Part shown: piece by piece, positions 1 to 9,108 of the stretch
How the letters are laid out: the number at the start of each line of letters is the position of its first letter
Position numbering within the stretch: the stretch's first letter is position 1
Origin: Streptomyces hyderabadensis
GTDB taxonomy: Bacteria > Actinomycetota > Actinomycetes > Streptomycetales > Streptomycetaceae
Reading direction: 5' to 3'
DNA length: 64,000 nucleotides
Assembly (NCBI RefSeq): GCF_020404845.1
Contig: NZ_JAIOJZ010000017.1
Location: forward strand, 83,475 to 147,474
The notes under the pieces: model-generated
What the model was told of the DNA's origin: nothing
Databases searched by the model: none
What the model saw: only the letters and a program-made list of their open reading frames with translations
Made by a program: the position numbers and the translations under genes

Positions 1-2667
1 GCTGTAGGCGTGTCCGGAGGCGCCGGTGAGGTTGATCCAGCGGGACTTGTCGAGGTCACCGAGGTTGACCACCATCCGCATGGACGGCACCCAGATCACC
101 CCGTAGCCGCCGGCCGCGTTCCAGCCGGAGGCGTTGACCGCCGCCTCGCCGCCGCTGAGCTTCCAGGGGCCGCGGTTGAGGGCGTACTTCAGGAAGCCGG
201 GGCCCTCGGTGCCCAGGGTCTGGTTCTTCAGGAACAGGCGGTGCAGCCGGCCCCAGTTCCAGGTGTCGATGTCCTTGCCGAGCTTGGCGGTCAGCTCCCA
301 GCGGGCGTCGATCATGGCGCGCTTGAACAGGTCGTCGCGGTTGTGGTCGGCGCCCTTGCGGGTGCCGTTGGCGGGCGTCGACCACCAGTCGCTCTTCGGC
401 TTGTCCATCAGGTTGCGCACCACCTCGAACCAGCGGTCGCCGCCGTCCGGCTGCGCCTGGCCGGGGTCGCGCTGGCCGCACTCGCGGACCTTGTTGGTCT
501 CGTCCGCCGGGCCGGTGGTGTTGACCGGGTCGACCCACAGGCACTGGCCCTCGACCCGCAGCTCCTTGGGCAGCTTGTTGCCGAAGGCGAGCTTGAGGAT
601 GTTGCGCCAGACGGCGTTGAAGTACGCGGCGGCGGCCGAGTCGGCGTCCTGGGTGTAGTCCCAGCCCTCCAGCAGCTTCTGCGCCTCGCGGACGTCCTTG
701 TCGGCGACGTCGATCTTCAGCAGCTGGGGCACGAGCAGCTTGGCCATCTCGCTGCTGTTGTCCAGCTGCATCTGGCGCATGTCGTCCGTGGAGATCTTGC
801 CGCCGTCCTTGATCTTCTGCTCGATCAGGGAGGTGATGCGCTGGCTGCGGGCGCCGTAGCCCCAGTCCGTGGTGAGCGTGTACGGGTACTTGTCCTCGTC
901 GACGACGGCCTGGTTGGCGGTCACGATGTAGCCGCGCTCCGGGTCGTACTCGTAGGGCAGCTCGTCCTGGTCGATGTACTCGCCGGTCCAGCGGTACTTG
1001 GAACTCCAGCCCGGCGCCGGGACCGAACCGTCGTGGCCCTCGGCGCGCACCGGGATCCGGCCGGGCAGTGTGTAGCCGATGTGCTCGCTGTCGGCGTAGA
1101 CCAGGTTCTGCGAGGGCACGTCGAACAGGGCGGCGCCCTCGCGGAACTCGTCCCAGTTCTGCGCCCGGTCGATGGCGAAGACGGCGTCCATGGTGGTGCC
1201 CGCCTCCAGCGCGGTCCAGCGCAGGGCGACGCCGTAGCCGTCGCCGCGGTCGGGCGCGGAGCTGTCGACGGTCGCCTTCTTGCCGGTCTTCACCAGCTCG
1301 TCGTCGCGGTCGGAGAGCAGGGGCCCGTTGTTGGTCTCGCGGACGACGATCTTCTTGGAGTCACCGCCGGCGACCTTGATGGTCTCCTCGCGCGTCTCGA
1401 AGGGGACCACCTTGCCGTCGTACTGGTAGCCCTCGCCGGTGATCTTCTCCAGGTAGAGGTCGGTGACGTCGGCGCCGGAGTTGGTCAGGCCCCAGGCGAT
1501 CTCCTGGTTGTGGCCGATGACCACGCCGGGCATGCCCGCGAAGGTGTAGCCGGCCACGTCGTAGCGGCACTTGTCGGAGACGGTGCGGCAGTGCAGGCCC
1601 ATCTGGTACCAGACGGACGGCAGGGACGGCGACAGGTGCGGGTCGTTGGCCAGCAGCGGCTTGCCGGTGATGGTGTGCTTGCCGGAGACGACCCACGAGT
1701 TGGAGCCGATGCCGTTGCCGTTCACGCCGACGGCGGTGGGGACGTTGTCCAGGACGTCCTGGAGGCCGGCCAGTTGGCCCTGGAGGGCGCTGCCGGAGCC
1801 GGTGCCCGTGCCCGTGCCAGTCCCCGTCCCGGCCCCCGTGCCGTCGCCGCCGTCCGACGAGCCGCCGTCGCCGCCGTCGAAGGTCTGCGTCAGCTCGTCG
1901 TACTGGCCCTCCTGGACGATCGCCTTGTTGCGGTCGTACGGGTACGCCGGGTACAGGTCGGCGATCTGCTTCGGGCCGAGGCGGCTGGTCATCAGCGCCC
2001 GGTCGATCTCGTCCTGCATGTTGCCGCGCAGGTCCCAGGCCATCGCCTTGAGCCAGGCCACCGAGTCGACCGGCGTCCACTCCTGGGGCTTGTAGTCGTT
2101 GGTGAACCCGAGGGCCGCGTACTCCAGGGAGATGTCCGCGCCGTCCTTGCCCTTCAGGTAGGCGTTGACGCCCTTGGAGTACGCCTGGAGGTACTTCTTG
2201 GTGGAGTCCGACAGCTTCTCGTCGTACTCCTTCTTCGCCACCCGGTGCCAGCCCAGGGTGCGCAGGAACTCGTCGTTGTCGACCTGCCCCTTGCCGAACA
2301 TCTCCGACAGGCGCCCCGCGGTCATGTGCCGGCGGACGTCCATCTCGTAGAACCGGTCCTGCGCCTGGACGTAGCCCTGCGCCATGAACAGGTCCTCCTC
2401 GGTGGAGGCGTAGATCTGCGGGATGCCGTACCCGTCGCGCTTGACGTCGACCGGACCCGACAGGCCGTCCAGCGTGATCGAACCCTTGGTCTGCGGGAAG
2501 GACGCGCGGACGGTGCTGATCGACCAGTACGCCCCGTAGGCGAGGCCGCCGACGAGGGCCAGGACCAGCACGAGGACGAGCAGGCGGCCCTTGCGCCCCT
2601 TGCGCCCCTTCTTCCTGCCGGACGTGCCGGGCTGCTGACCCGTGGAGGCGGTGGTGGTGGGGGGCAT
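1..2667 (-). CDS. Penicillin acylase family protein, C-terminus outside window
   Basis: Ntn-hydrolase of the penicillin/cephalosporin/acyl-homoserine lactone acylase family, which hydrolyses amide bonds and matures by autocatalytic cleavage into two chains. Translation starts at ATG 2667 and gives a basic N-terminus (GRKKGRKGRKGR) followed by one hydrophobic anchor (LLVLVLVLALVGGLAYGAY), so the enzyme is probably membrane-anchored outside the cell. The nucleophile Ser is near residue 324 in SNSWVVSGKHT, followed by the conserved LLANDPHL. A Gly/Thr/Ser-rich low-complexity stretch (about residues 275-295) lies in the spacer just before the cleavage point. The reading frame is open to base 1, so perhaps 35-40 C-terminal residues are missing. 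It is divergent from the antiporter gene. The substrate is unknown; quorum-quenching or beta-lactam activity would both fit the family. Confidence 0.93.
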   Translation of the reverse strand, partial: MPPTTTASTGQQPGTSGRKKGRKGRKGRLLVLVLVLALVGGLAYGAYWSISTVRASFPQTKGSITLDGLSGPVDVKRDGYGIPQIYASTEEDLFMAQGYVQAQDRFYEMDVRRHMTAGRLSEMFGKGQVDNDEFLRTLGWHRVAKKEYDEKLSDSTKKYLQAYSKGVNAYLKGKDGADISLEYAALGFTNDYKPQEWTPVDSVAWLKAMAWDLRGNMQDEIDRALMTSRLGPKQIADLYPAYPYDRNKAIVQEGQYDELTQTFDGGDGGSSDGGDGTGAGTGTGTGTGTGSGSALQGQLAGLQDVLDNVPTAVGVNGNGIGSNSWVVSGKHTITGKPLLANDPHLSPSLPSVWYQMGLHCRTVSDKCRYDVAGYTFAGMPGVVIGHNQEIAWGLTNSGADVTDLYLEKITGEGYQYDGKVVPFETREETIKVAGGDSKKIVVRETNNGPLLSDRDDELVKTGKKATVDSSAPDRGDGYGVALRWTALEAGTTMDAVFAIDRAQNWDEFREGAALFDVPSQNLVYADSEHIGYTLPGRIPVRAEGHDGSVPAPGWSSKYRWTGEYIDQDELPYEYDPERGYIVTANQAVVDEDKYPYTLTTDWGYGARSQRITSLIEQKIKDGGKISTDDMRQMQLDNSSEMAKLLVPQLLKIDVADKDVREAQKLLEGWDYTQDADSAAAAYFNAVWRNILKLAFGNKLPKELRVEGQCLWVDPVNTTGPADETNKVRECGQRDPGQAQPDGGDRWFEVVRNLMDKPKSDWWSTPANGTRKGADHNRDDLFKRAMIDARWELTAKLGKDIDTWNWGRLHRLFLKNQTLGTEGPGFLKYALNRGPWKLSGGEAAVNASGWNAAGGYGVIWVPSMRMVVNLGDLDKSRWINLTGASGHAYS

Positions 2668-3011
2668 CGCTGTCCTTGCTGTCCTAACACGAGCGGCAGG
2701 GGCGGGCTGTGCTTCGTACGGAGCGCCGGGCGCGGAACGCCGAGCGCTGGAGCAACTGTAGGCGCAGGCCCGGCTCCGCCTTGACGCGGAGTCGGGTACC
2801 GGGACGCACGGGCGTTCGATCTTGCCAAGCCGAGCGTCAAGAAAGCGTCAAGAGTTAGGTAAGGTAACGAAGTAGTTGCCCGCAGAACATGGCGGATTCG
2901 TGTGCCATGGGTGGTGCGCCGGTGCACGCCTCGCGCGTAAGCCGCGCGCGCCGGGCGGGCACGCTCATCCGCGCTGTGATTCACGCTGTGCGCCAGGGAA
3001 GGGAACGGCCG
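2668..3011. promoter_or_regulatory. Divergent promoter region between acylase and antiporter
   Basis: About 340 bases with no convincing gene. It is locally AT-richer around 2830-2880, with two copies of GCGTCAAG and a TAAGGTAACG stretch that could be a -10 region. It must hold the promoters of both the leftward acylase and the rightward antiporter. No clear palindromic operator was seen. Confidence 0.4.
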
Positions 3012-4529
3012 CTGACTGTCCACCACCTCAACCAGCTCCTGCTCGTCTGCTCGCTCGTCCTGCTCATCGCCGTGGCGGCGGTCCGGATCTCCTCGCGCAG
3101 CGGGCTCCCCAGCCTGCTCGTCTACCTGGCCATCGGCATCGCCATGGGCCAGGACGGCATCGGCGACATCCAGTTCGACAACGCCGAACTGGTCCAGGTC
3201 ATCGGCTACGGGGCGCTCGTCGTGATCCTGGCCGAGGGCGGGCTCGGCACGAAGTGGAAGGAGGCGAAACCGGCGCTCCCGGCCGCCTCCGCGCTGGCCC
3301 TGGGCGGTGTAGCGGTGAGCGTCGGCGTGACCGCGGCGGGCGCGCACTACCTGACCGGCCTCGAATGGCGGCAGGCCCTGATCGTCGGGGCCGTGGTCTC
3401 CTCCACGGACGCCGCGGCCGTCTTCTCCGTGCTGCGCCGGATTCCGCTGCCCAAGCGGATAACGGGCACGCTGGAGGCCGAGTCCGGCTTCAACGACGCC
3501 CCCGTGGTCATCCTCGTGGTCGCCTTCTCCACGGCCGGACCGATCGAGCACTGGTACGTGCTCATCGGCGAGATCGCCCTGGAACTGGCCATCGGCGCGG
3601 CCATCGGACTCGCGGTCGGCTGGCTGGGCTCGTGGGGACTGAAGCACGTCGCGCTGCCCGCCTCCGGCCTCTACCCCATCGCCGTCATGTCGATCGCCAT
3701 CGCCGCCTACGCCGCCGGCGCCATGGCCCACGGCAGCGGCTTCCTCGCCGTCTACCTCGCCTCGATGGTCATGGGCAACGCCCGGCTGCCGCACTGGCCC
3801 GCCACCCGGGGCTTCGCCGACGGACTCGGCTGGCTCGCCCAGATCGGCATGTTCGTCCTGCTCGGCCTGCTGGTCACCCCGCACGAGCTGGGCGACGACA
3901 TCCTGCCCGCCCTGGTCATCGGACTGGTCCTCACCATGGTGGCCCGCCCGCTGAGCGTCGTGCTGTGCCTGGTGCCGTTCCGGGTGCCGTGGCAGGAGCA
4001 GGCCCTGATGTCGTGGGCCGGGCTGCGCGGCGCGGTGCCCATCATCCTGGCGACGATCCCCATGGTGGAGGGCGTCGCGGGCAGCCACCGCATCTTCAAC
4101 ATCGTCTTCGTGCTGGTCGTCGTCTACACCCTGGTGCAGGGCCCGACGCTGCCGTGGCTGGCGCGCAAGCTGCGCCTGGGCAAGGGGGACGAGGCGGCCG
4201 ACCTAGGCATCGAGTCGGCGCCCCTGGAGCGGCTGCGCGGGCACCTGCTGTCCGTGACCATCCCCGAGGGTTCGAAGATGCACGGCGTCGAGGTCAACGA
4301 GCTGCGGCTGCCCACCGGGGCCGCCGTCACCCTGGTGGTCCGCGACGGGACCTCCTTCGTACCGCTGCCGACCACGGGCCTGCGCCGCGGCGACGAACTC
4401 CTGGTGGTCGCCACCGACCCCGTCCGGGACGCCGCCGAGGCACGGCTGCGCGCGGTCGGCCACGGCGGCAAGCTGGCCGGCTGGCTGGGCACCGGAGGCG
4501 CCGAGGGCGCTCGCAGGGGTCGCGGGTGA
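3012..4529 (+). CDS. Monovalent cation:proton antiporter, CPA1/CvrA (NhaP2) type
   Basis: Polytopic membrane antiporter exchanging K+ or Na+ for H+. It has about 12 hydrophobic segments over the first 400 residues, with LRGAVPIILATIPM near the end of the transport domain, as in CvrA/NhaP2 proteins. A soluble TrkA-C-like regulatory domain follows (LSVTIPEGSKMHGVEVNELRLP, then a valine-rich beta segment). The frame is open from ATG 2889, but the first 41 residues are Arg-rich, non-hydrophobic and unlike the family. CTG at 3012 sits after the ribosome-binding-like AGGGAAGGGAA and begins right before the first membrane helix, so it is my preferred start. GTG 2976 or 2988 are alternatives. It is a single gene divergent from the acylase. 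Confidence 0.9.
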   Translation: MTVHHLNQLLLVCSLVLLIAVAAVRISSRSGLPSLLVYLAIGIAMGQDGIGDIQFDNAELVQVIGYGALVVILAEGGLGTKWKEAKPALPAASALALGGVAVSVGVTAAGAHYLTGLEWRQALIVGAVVSSTDAAAVFSVLRRIPLPKRITGTLEAESGFNDAPVVILVVAFSTAGPIEHWYVLIGEIALELAIGAAIGLAVGWLGSWGLKHVALPASGLYPIAVMSIAIAAYAAGAMAHGSGFLAVYLASMVMGNARLPHWPATRGFADGLGWLAQIGMFVLLGLLVTPHELGDDILPALVIGLVLTMVARPLSVVLCLVPFRVPWQEQALMSWAGLRGAVPIILATIPMVEGVAGSHRIFNIVFVLVVVYTLVQGPTLPWLARKLRLGKGDEAADLGIESAPLERLRGHLLSVTIPEGSKMHGVEVNELRLPTGAAVTLVVRDGTSFVPLPTTGLRRGDELLVVATDPVRDAAEARLRAVGHGGKLAGWLGTGGAEGARRGRG

Positions 4530-4778
4530 CCGGGTGAAGGGTGCCCACTTTCACAGGCCGCGCCGGTCCTGCTCCCTGTAGGATGAAGGCCGCACCTGAT
4601 CGAACCACCTCTGTCTGAAGCAGAGCTGGCGCGACCGTATGGCGGCCGGATCGCCCCCTCATCCACGCGGGCTCCGGCATCTACCGCAGTCCGCGCAAGT
4701 GGACAGCTCTCGGCGCTCCCGCACGACGCCCACACGCGAGGCGGGACCGCGCTACCAGGCGGCAGAAAGGCACGGGCC

Positions 4779-6044
4779 GTGGCATCCACGGTCACCCGTC
4801 CGGGATACGGACAGCTGCTGCGCACCCGCGGCGCCTGGACGTTCCTGCTCCCCGGCTTCGCGGCACGCCAGCCGTTCGCCATGCTCACCCTCTCCATCGT
4901 GCTGCTGGTGCAGCACACCACCGGCTCCTACGGCGTGGCCGGCGCCGCCGCGGCCGTCACCGGTGTCTCCATGGCCGTCTTCGCCCCGTACAGCGGCCGG
5001 CTCGCCGACCGCTACGGGCAGCGCGCCGTGCTGCTGCCCGGCGTGCTGGTGCACGCGGCGTCCGGCCTGACCCTGACCGTCCTCGCGCTCGCGGACGCGC
5101 CCCTGTGGGCGCTGTTCCTCGCCGCGGTGCCCACCGGTGCGTCGGTGCCGCAGGTCGGGCCCATGGTGCGGGCCCGCTGGGCCGCGCGGCTCAAGGACTC
5201 CCCGCTGATGAGCACGGCGGCCGCCTTCGAGTCCGTCACCGACGAGCTGACCTTCGTCCTCGGCCCCCTGCTGGCGACCGCCCTGTGCACCGCCGTCGAC
5301 CCCGCCGCGGGCCTGGTCACGGAGGCCGCGCTCACCCTGGTGGGCGGTCTGCTGTTCGCCGCGCGCAAGAGCAGCCAGCCCGTCGTGGGTGGCGCCGGCG
5401 ACGGGCACGCGCGCGTGGAGCACGTTTCCGCGCTGCGGGTGCCCGGCGTACGGGTCCTGATCGTCGTCTTCCTGGGCATCGGGTCCGTCTTCGGCGGCAT
5501 GCAGGTGTCGCTGGCGGCCTTCACCGAGTCGATCGGCGAGCCCGGTCTGAACGGCGTCCTGTACGGCGTCTTCGCGGCGGGCAACATGATCTCCGGCCTG
5601 GCCTGCGGCGCCATCGCCTGGAAGGCGGCCCCGCAGCGGCGCCTGCTGGTCGGTTACGCCGCCCTCGCGCTGACCGCGTCCGGCCTGTGGGCCGCGCACT
5701 CGGTGCTCGTGCTGGCCGGCCTCGGCCTGCTGGTCGGCATGTGCATCGCGCCCGCCATCGTCACCGGCTACACCCTGGTCGAGGGCCTGGTCCCGGCGGG
5801 CGCCCGTACCGAGGCCTTCACCTGGCTGACCGGCGCCGTCGCGCTGGGCCAGGCGGCGGCCGTGACCGTCGCCGGACAGCTGGAGGACCGCTTCTGGGAC
5901 GGCGCCGGATTCCTGGTGCCGATGGGCGGCACGGTCCTGGCGCTGGTGGTCCTGGTGGCGCTGCGCTCGCGGCTGGCGACCCGGCCCTCCGGCCGCACGG
6001 TCGCACGTGGTGTCGGTCACCGCGCGCCCGCCACAGTGGACTGA
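4779..6044 (+). CDS. MFS transporter
   Basis: 421-residue major facilitator with 12 predicted membrane helices. The loop between helices 2 and 3 carries SGRLADRYGQRAV, the usual MFS signature. Start GTG 4779 follows a short AAAGG ribosome-binding site. The alternating hydrophobic segments and lack of extracytoplasmic domains suit a drug or small-molecule exporter, but nothing in the sequence identifies the substrate. The upstream 250 bases contain no other gene. It is probably transcribed alone, with the FmdB-like gene 67 bases downstream having its own ribosome-binding site. Confidence 0.88.
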   Translation: MASTVTRPGYGQLLRTRGAWTFLLPGFAARQPFAMLTLSIVLLVQHTTGSYGVAGAAAAVTGVSMAVFAPYSGRLADRYGQRAVLLPGVLVHAASGLTLTVLALADAPLWALFLAAVPTGASVPQVGPMVRARWAARLKDSPLMSTAAAFESVTDELTFVLGPLLATALCTAVDPAAGLVTEAALTLVGGLLFAARKSSQPVVGGAGDGHARVEHVSALRVPGVRVLIVVFLGIGSVFGGMQVSLAAFTESIGEPGLNGVLYGVFAAGNMISGLACGAIAWKAAPQRRLLVGYAALALTASGLWAAHSVLVLAGLGLLVGMCIAPAIVTGYTLVEGLVPAGARTEAFTWLTGAVALGQAAAVTVAGQLEDRFWDGAGFLVPMGGTVLALVVLVALRSRLATRPSGRTVARGVGHRAPATVD

Positions 6045-6111
6045 TCCCGAGGAATAGGTCACTATAGACCGTCGTTAGCACTCATCGAGTGAGAGTGCCA
6101 GGAGGAAGACA

Positions 6112-6438
6112 GTGCCGACGTACCAGTACCAGTGCACCGAGTGCGGCGAGGGCCTCGAGGCGGTGCAGAAGTTCACCGACGACGCCCTCACCGAGTGCCC
6201 GAACTGCCAGGGACGCCTGAAGAAGGTCTTCTCGGCCGTCGGCATCGTCTTCAAGGGCTCCGGCTTCTACCGCAACGACAGCCGCGGCAGCTCGTCCAGC
6301 AGCTCGCCGGCGTCGTCGTCCTCGAAGGCGGCCTCGTCCTCGGCTTCCTCGTCCTCCTCGGACTCGGGTTCGTCCTCGACGTCCTCGGCGTCCTCCTCGG
6401 GTTCCGGCAGCTCCGCCGCGGGCTCCACCGCCGCGTAG
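6112..6438 (+). CDS. FmdB-family zinc-ribbon protein with serine-rich tail
   Basis: 108-residue protein. Residues 1-55 form the FmdB/CxxC-CxxC regulatory zinc ribbon (MPTYQYQCTECGEGLEAVQ, then CPNC, then VFSAVGIVFKGSGFY), a widespread small domain of unclear function. Residues 58-108 are almost pure Ser/Ala/Gly with a few Asp/Lys and are probably disordered. Start GTG 6112 is preceded by AGGAGGAAG. Downstream (6439-6520) are GC-rich hairpins likely to end transcription before the MTA phosphorylase gene. Confidence 0.9.
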   Translation: MPTYQYQCTECGEGLEAVQKFTDDALTECPNCQGRLKKVFSAVGIVFKGSGFYRNDSRGSSSSSSPASSSSKAASSSASSSSSDSGSSSTSSASSSGSGSSAAGSTAA

Positions 6439-6439
6439 C

Positions 6440-6520
6440 GGCCGGCTCCCCGGCCGGCTCCCCCGCCCGCGCGGGACCCGTTTCTTACGAGACCCTGTCG
6501 TCGTCCGGCGACGGGGTCCT
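6440..6520 (+). terminator. GC-rich hairpins downstream of the FmdB-like gene
   Basis: An inverted repeat GGCCGGCTCC/GGCCGGC directly after the stop is followed by a second stem, GACCCTGTCG pairing with CGACGGGGTC (about 6489-6514). There is no U tract, as is common for Streptomyces terminators. Confidence 0.4.
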
Positions 6521-6551
6521 CGGCGTTGTGCGGGGCGGTTAGGGTGCGGAC

Positions 6552-7424
6552 ATGGCGAACAAGGTGAAGGCCGAGAACGCGCGGGCCGAGCATGTGCGGG
6601 CCGAAATCGGTGTGATCGGCGGCTCCGGGTTCTACTCGTTCCTCGACGACGTCACCGAGGTCCGGGTGGACACCCCCTACGGGCCGCCCAGCGACTCCCT
6701 CTTCGTCGGCGAGGTCGCCGGCCGACGGGTCGCCTTCCTCCCCCGGCACGGCCGCGGCCACCATCTGCCGCCGCACCGGATCAACTACCGCGCCAATCTG
6801 TGGGCGCTGCGCTCCGTGGGTGCCCGCCAGGTCTTCGGTCCGTGCGCGGTCGGCGGACTGCGCCCCGAGTACGGGCCGGGCACGCTGCTGGTGCCGGACC
6901 AGTTCGTCGACCGCACCCGGTCCCGCCCGTCGACCTACTTCGACGGGCTGCCGATGCCCGACGGCACCGTGCCCAACGTGGTCCACGTGTCACTGGCCGA
7001 CCCGTACTGCCCCACCGGCCGCGCCGCCGCGCTGAAGGCGGCCCGGGGGCGGGAGTGGGAGCCCGTGGACGGCGGCACCCTGGTCGTGGTCGAGGGGCCG
7101 CGCTTCGGGACCCGCGCGGAGTCCCTGTGGCACCGGGCGCAGGGCTGGTCGGTGGTGGGCATGACCGGCCACCCGGAGGCGGCCCTCGCCCGCGAGCTGG
7201 AGCTGTGCTACACCTCGCTGACCCTCGTGACCGACCTCGACGCCGGTGCGGAGAGCGGCGAGGGCGTCTCGCACGAGGAGGTGCTGCGGGTGTTCGCGGC
7301 GAACGTGGACCGGCTGCGGGGCGTCCTGTTCGACGCGGTGGCCGCCCTGCCCGCGACCGGGGAGCGGGACTGTCCGTGCGGGGCGGCGCTGGGCGGCATG
7401 GATCCGGGGATCGCGCTGCCGTAG
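6552..7424 (+). CDS. mtnP: S-methyl-5'-thioadenosine phosphorylase
   Basis: Cytoplasmic purine-nucleoside phosphorylase family enzyme that splits methylthioadenosine to adenine and 5-methylthioribose-1-phosphate in methionine salvage. After a 20-residue variable N-terminus the protein shows GVIGGSGFYSF (phosphate-binding loop), FLPRHGRGHHLPPHRINYRAN (substrate/phosphate contacts) and VGMTGHPEAALARELELCY, in the family order. Length 290 is normal. Start ATG 6552. Some family members act on inosine or adenosine instead, so substrate choice is inferred. Confidence 0.88.
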   Translation: MANKVKAENARAEHVRAEIGVIGGSGFYSFLDDVTEVRVDTPYGPPSDSLFVGEVAGRRVAFLPRHGRGHHLPPHRINYRANLWALRSVGARQVFGPCAVGGLRPEYGPGTLLVPDQFVDRTRSRPSTYFDGLPMPDGTVPNVVHVSLADPYCPTGRAAALKAARGREWEPVDGGTLVVVEGPRFGTRAESLWHRAQGWSVVGMTGHPEAALARELELCYTSLTLVTDLDAGAESGEGVSHEEVLRVFAANVDRLRGVLFDAVAALPATGERDCPCGAALGGMDPGIALP

Positions 7425-7483
7425 GGGCACGGAGGGGCACTGAGAGCGGGCGGGCAGGCGCGGAGCACCGGGTTCCGGTGAAG

Positions 7484-7539
7484 GGAACGCCGCGTTCCGG
7501 TGTGGAACACCGGGTTTGGCGCGCGGAACGCCACGTTCC
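7484..7539. promoter_or_regulatory. Two 15-bp GGAACG palindromes upstream of the SAF-like gene
   Basis: GGAACGC-C-GCGTTCC (7484-7498) and GGAACG-CCA-CGTTCC (7525-7539) are perfect palindromes with centres 41 bases apart, about four helical turns. They lie 110-165 bases before the next gene. The flanking sequence also repeats the CCGGTG and CACCGGGTT words. They look like paired binding sites for a dimeric regulator, but none is identified. Confidence 0.45.
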
Positions 7540-7650
7540 GGTGAGGGAGTTGTCCACAACCGGCCCGTGGTCCACGGGCTCGGGCGGGACGCGGCGAGAA
7601 GCCTCATCGTGGGAACGCAAGCCGGTCCCTCGTCACAGGTGGTGGTCACC

Positions 7651-8223
7651 GTGTTCCCTCCCGCCCTGCCGTCTTCCTCCAACTCCCGTTCCCCCTTCCC
7701 CTCCTCTCTTCCGCCCGGCGCCGACGCGCCGCCCACCTGCGAGGTGCCGTACTTCGCCCCGGTGCGGGTGCGCGGCGGACGACGTGCCCTGCACCGGCTC
7801 GGGGCGCACCGGCGGCGTGCCCTGGCCGTCGGGCTCGCCGTCACCGCCGCCGCACTGGTGGCGGCGGGCCCGCATCCGGGGGCCGGCGGGCAGGACGCAC
7901 GGCGGGCTCGGGGACACCCGGTGGCCGATCCGGTGGGCGAGCGGCACGGCACCCGGCTCGTGGCGGCACCGGTGCGCATCGCCGACGCGGACACGGTGCG
8001 GCTGCTGAGGCCGGGCGACCGGGTCGACGTGGTCGCGACCGGCGACGGCGGTACGGGGGACACCTCCGTGATCGCGCGCGGGGTGCGGGTGGCGAAGGTG
8101 CCGGAGCCCGTGGCGGAGCCGGCGGCGGGCGGGGCGCTGGTCGTCCTCTCGGTACCGCGGGCCACCGCTCACCGGCTGGTCGGCGCGGGTACCACGGAGC
8201 GGCTGGCGGTGACTCTGTGCTGA
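7651..8223 (+). CDS. SAF-domain / RcpC-CpaB-like membrane protein
   Basis: About 190 residues. One hydrophobic segment after an Arg-rich stretch (RRRALAVGLAVTAAALVAAG) is followed by an extracytoplasmic SAF/RcpC-like beta domain (APVRIADADTVRLLRPGDRVDVVAT, then ARGVRVAKVP, then VLSVPRATAHRLVGA). These domains occur in Flp-pilus assembly proteins CpaB/RcpC. Here it stands alone without other pilus genes, so its role is open. The frame is open from 7516. GTG 7651, nine bases after AGGTGG, gives the most credible start. Confidence 0.65.
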   Translation: MFPPALPSSSNSRSPFPSSLPPGADAPPTCEVPYFAPVRVRGGRRALHRLGAHRRRALAVGLAVTAAALVAAGPHPGAGGQDARRARGHPVADPVGERHGTRLVAAPVRIADADTVRLLRPGDRVDVVATGDGGTGDTSVIARGVRVAKVPEPVAEPAAGGALVVLSVPRATAHRLVGAGTTERLAVTLC

Positions 8224-8334
8224 GCCGGTCAAGTCCCTCGTTCGAGGGACCGGATTGGACAGGACGGCCCAACGCTGTCGTAGGTTGCGGAGCGTTTGGT
8301 TCCTACACCTTTTCAAGCGAGGAGTGCTCCCACC

Positions 8335-8805
8335 GTGAGCGAGAAGAACGCGCCGAGCGTCTGGCAGGGCTTCAAGGCCTTCCTGATGCGCGGCAACGTC
8401 ATCGACCTGGCGGTGGCGGTCGTCATCGGCGCCGCCTTCACCAAGATCGTCAACTCGGTGGTGGACGGAGTCATCAACCCGCTGGTCGGGGCGTTCGGCA
8501 CGCAGAGCCTGGACGGTTACAGCTCCTGTCTGAAGGGCCCGTGCACCGGGACCGGCGACAGCGCGACGGGCGTGCGGATCCTGTGGGGCTCGGTGCTGGG
8601 CGCCACCCTCACGTTCCTGATCACGGCGGCCGTCGTCTACTTCCTGATGGTGCTGCCCATGTCGAAGTACCTGGCCCGGCAGGAGGCCCGCCGCAAGGCG
8701 AAGGAGAGCGCCGAGGAGGTCATCGAGGTCTCCGAGCTGGAGGTGCTCAAGGAGATCCGCGACGCGCTGGTCGCCCAGCGCGGTTCGGGACACGACCGCT
8801 CGTAA
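8335..8805 (+). CDS. mscL: Large-conductance mechanosensitive channel MscL
   Basis: Homopentameric inner-membrane channel that opens under membrane tension to release solutes during osmotic downshock. The N-terminus WQGFKAFLMRGNVIDLAVAVVIGAAFTKIVNSVVDGVINPL is the MscL signature with TM1. TM2 is TFLITAAVVYFLMVLPM, and a charged amphipathic C-terminal helix ends the protein (EEVIEVSELEVLKEIRDALV). It has 156 residues, slightly longer than E. coli MscL because of the periplasmic loop and tail. Start GTG 8335 follows GCGAGGAG. Confidence 0.97.
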   Translation: MSEKNAPSVWQGFKAFLMRGNVIDLAVAVVIGAAFTKIVNSVVDGVINPLVGAFGTQSLDGYSSCLKGPCTGTGDSATGVRILWGSVLGATLTFLITAAVVYFLMVLPMSKYLARQEARRKAKESAEEVIEVSELEVLKEIRDALVAQRGSGHDRS

Positions 8806-8821
8806 CGCCCGGGCGCGCGGC

Positions 8822-8998
8822 TCACAGGTGGTGGGGCGGCTTCTCGTCGAGGAAGCGCTTCAGGTCGGCCGCGCCGTCGCCCTCGGGCCGCTCGCCCCAG
8901 CCGCGGTCGGTGTCGTCCGAGCTCTGCTGGTCCAGCGGGTCGTCGAAGACCAGCGCGGGCCTGGGCGCACGGGGCTCGGACTCGGGGGTGGCACTCAT
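8822..8998 (-). CDS. Small acidic hypothetical protein
   Basis: 58-residue leftward ORF from ATG 8998, convergent with mscL and divergent from the LtrA gene. The sequence is acidic and disordered (DDPLDQQSSDDTDRGWGERPEG), ending in DLKRFLDEKPPHHL. No domain is recognised. It has Streptomyces-like codon use and sits in a tight gap between two conserved genes, so I think it is real. Confidence 0.65.
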   Translation of the reverse strand: MSATPESEPRAPRPALVFDDPLDQQSSDDTDRGWGERPEGDGAADLKRFLDEKPPHHL

Positions 8999-9108
8999 GC
9001 CTCCAGGGTACGGCCCACCTGGTGGACGACGTCCCCTCCGTCCGGCTCGTCCCGGCGGCGAGGGCGGTCCGCGAGCACGCCCGCTCCGTCTCTGCTGTGC
9101 TGGGAGCC

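Noticed and set aside
10..2784. 924-codon plus-strand ORF over the acylase gene
   Set aside because: It is the antisense shadow of the penicillin acylase gene. Composition is Val/Gly/Ala/Arg-rich nonsense with no domain, while the minus strand gives a full family match.
2668..4088. Minus-strand ORF over the antiporter gene
   Set aside because: It is an antisense shadow; only the part left of 2667 is in the acylase coding region, and that is in a different frame.
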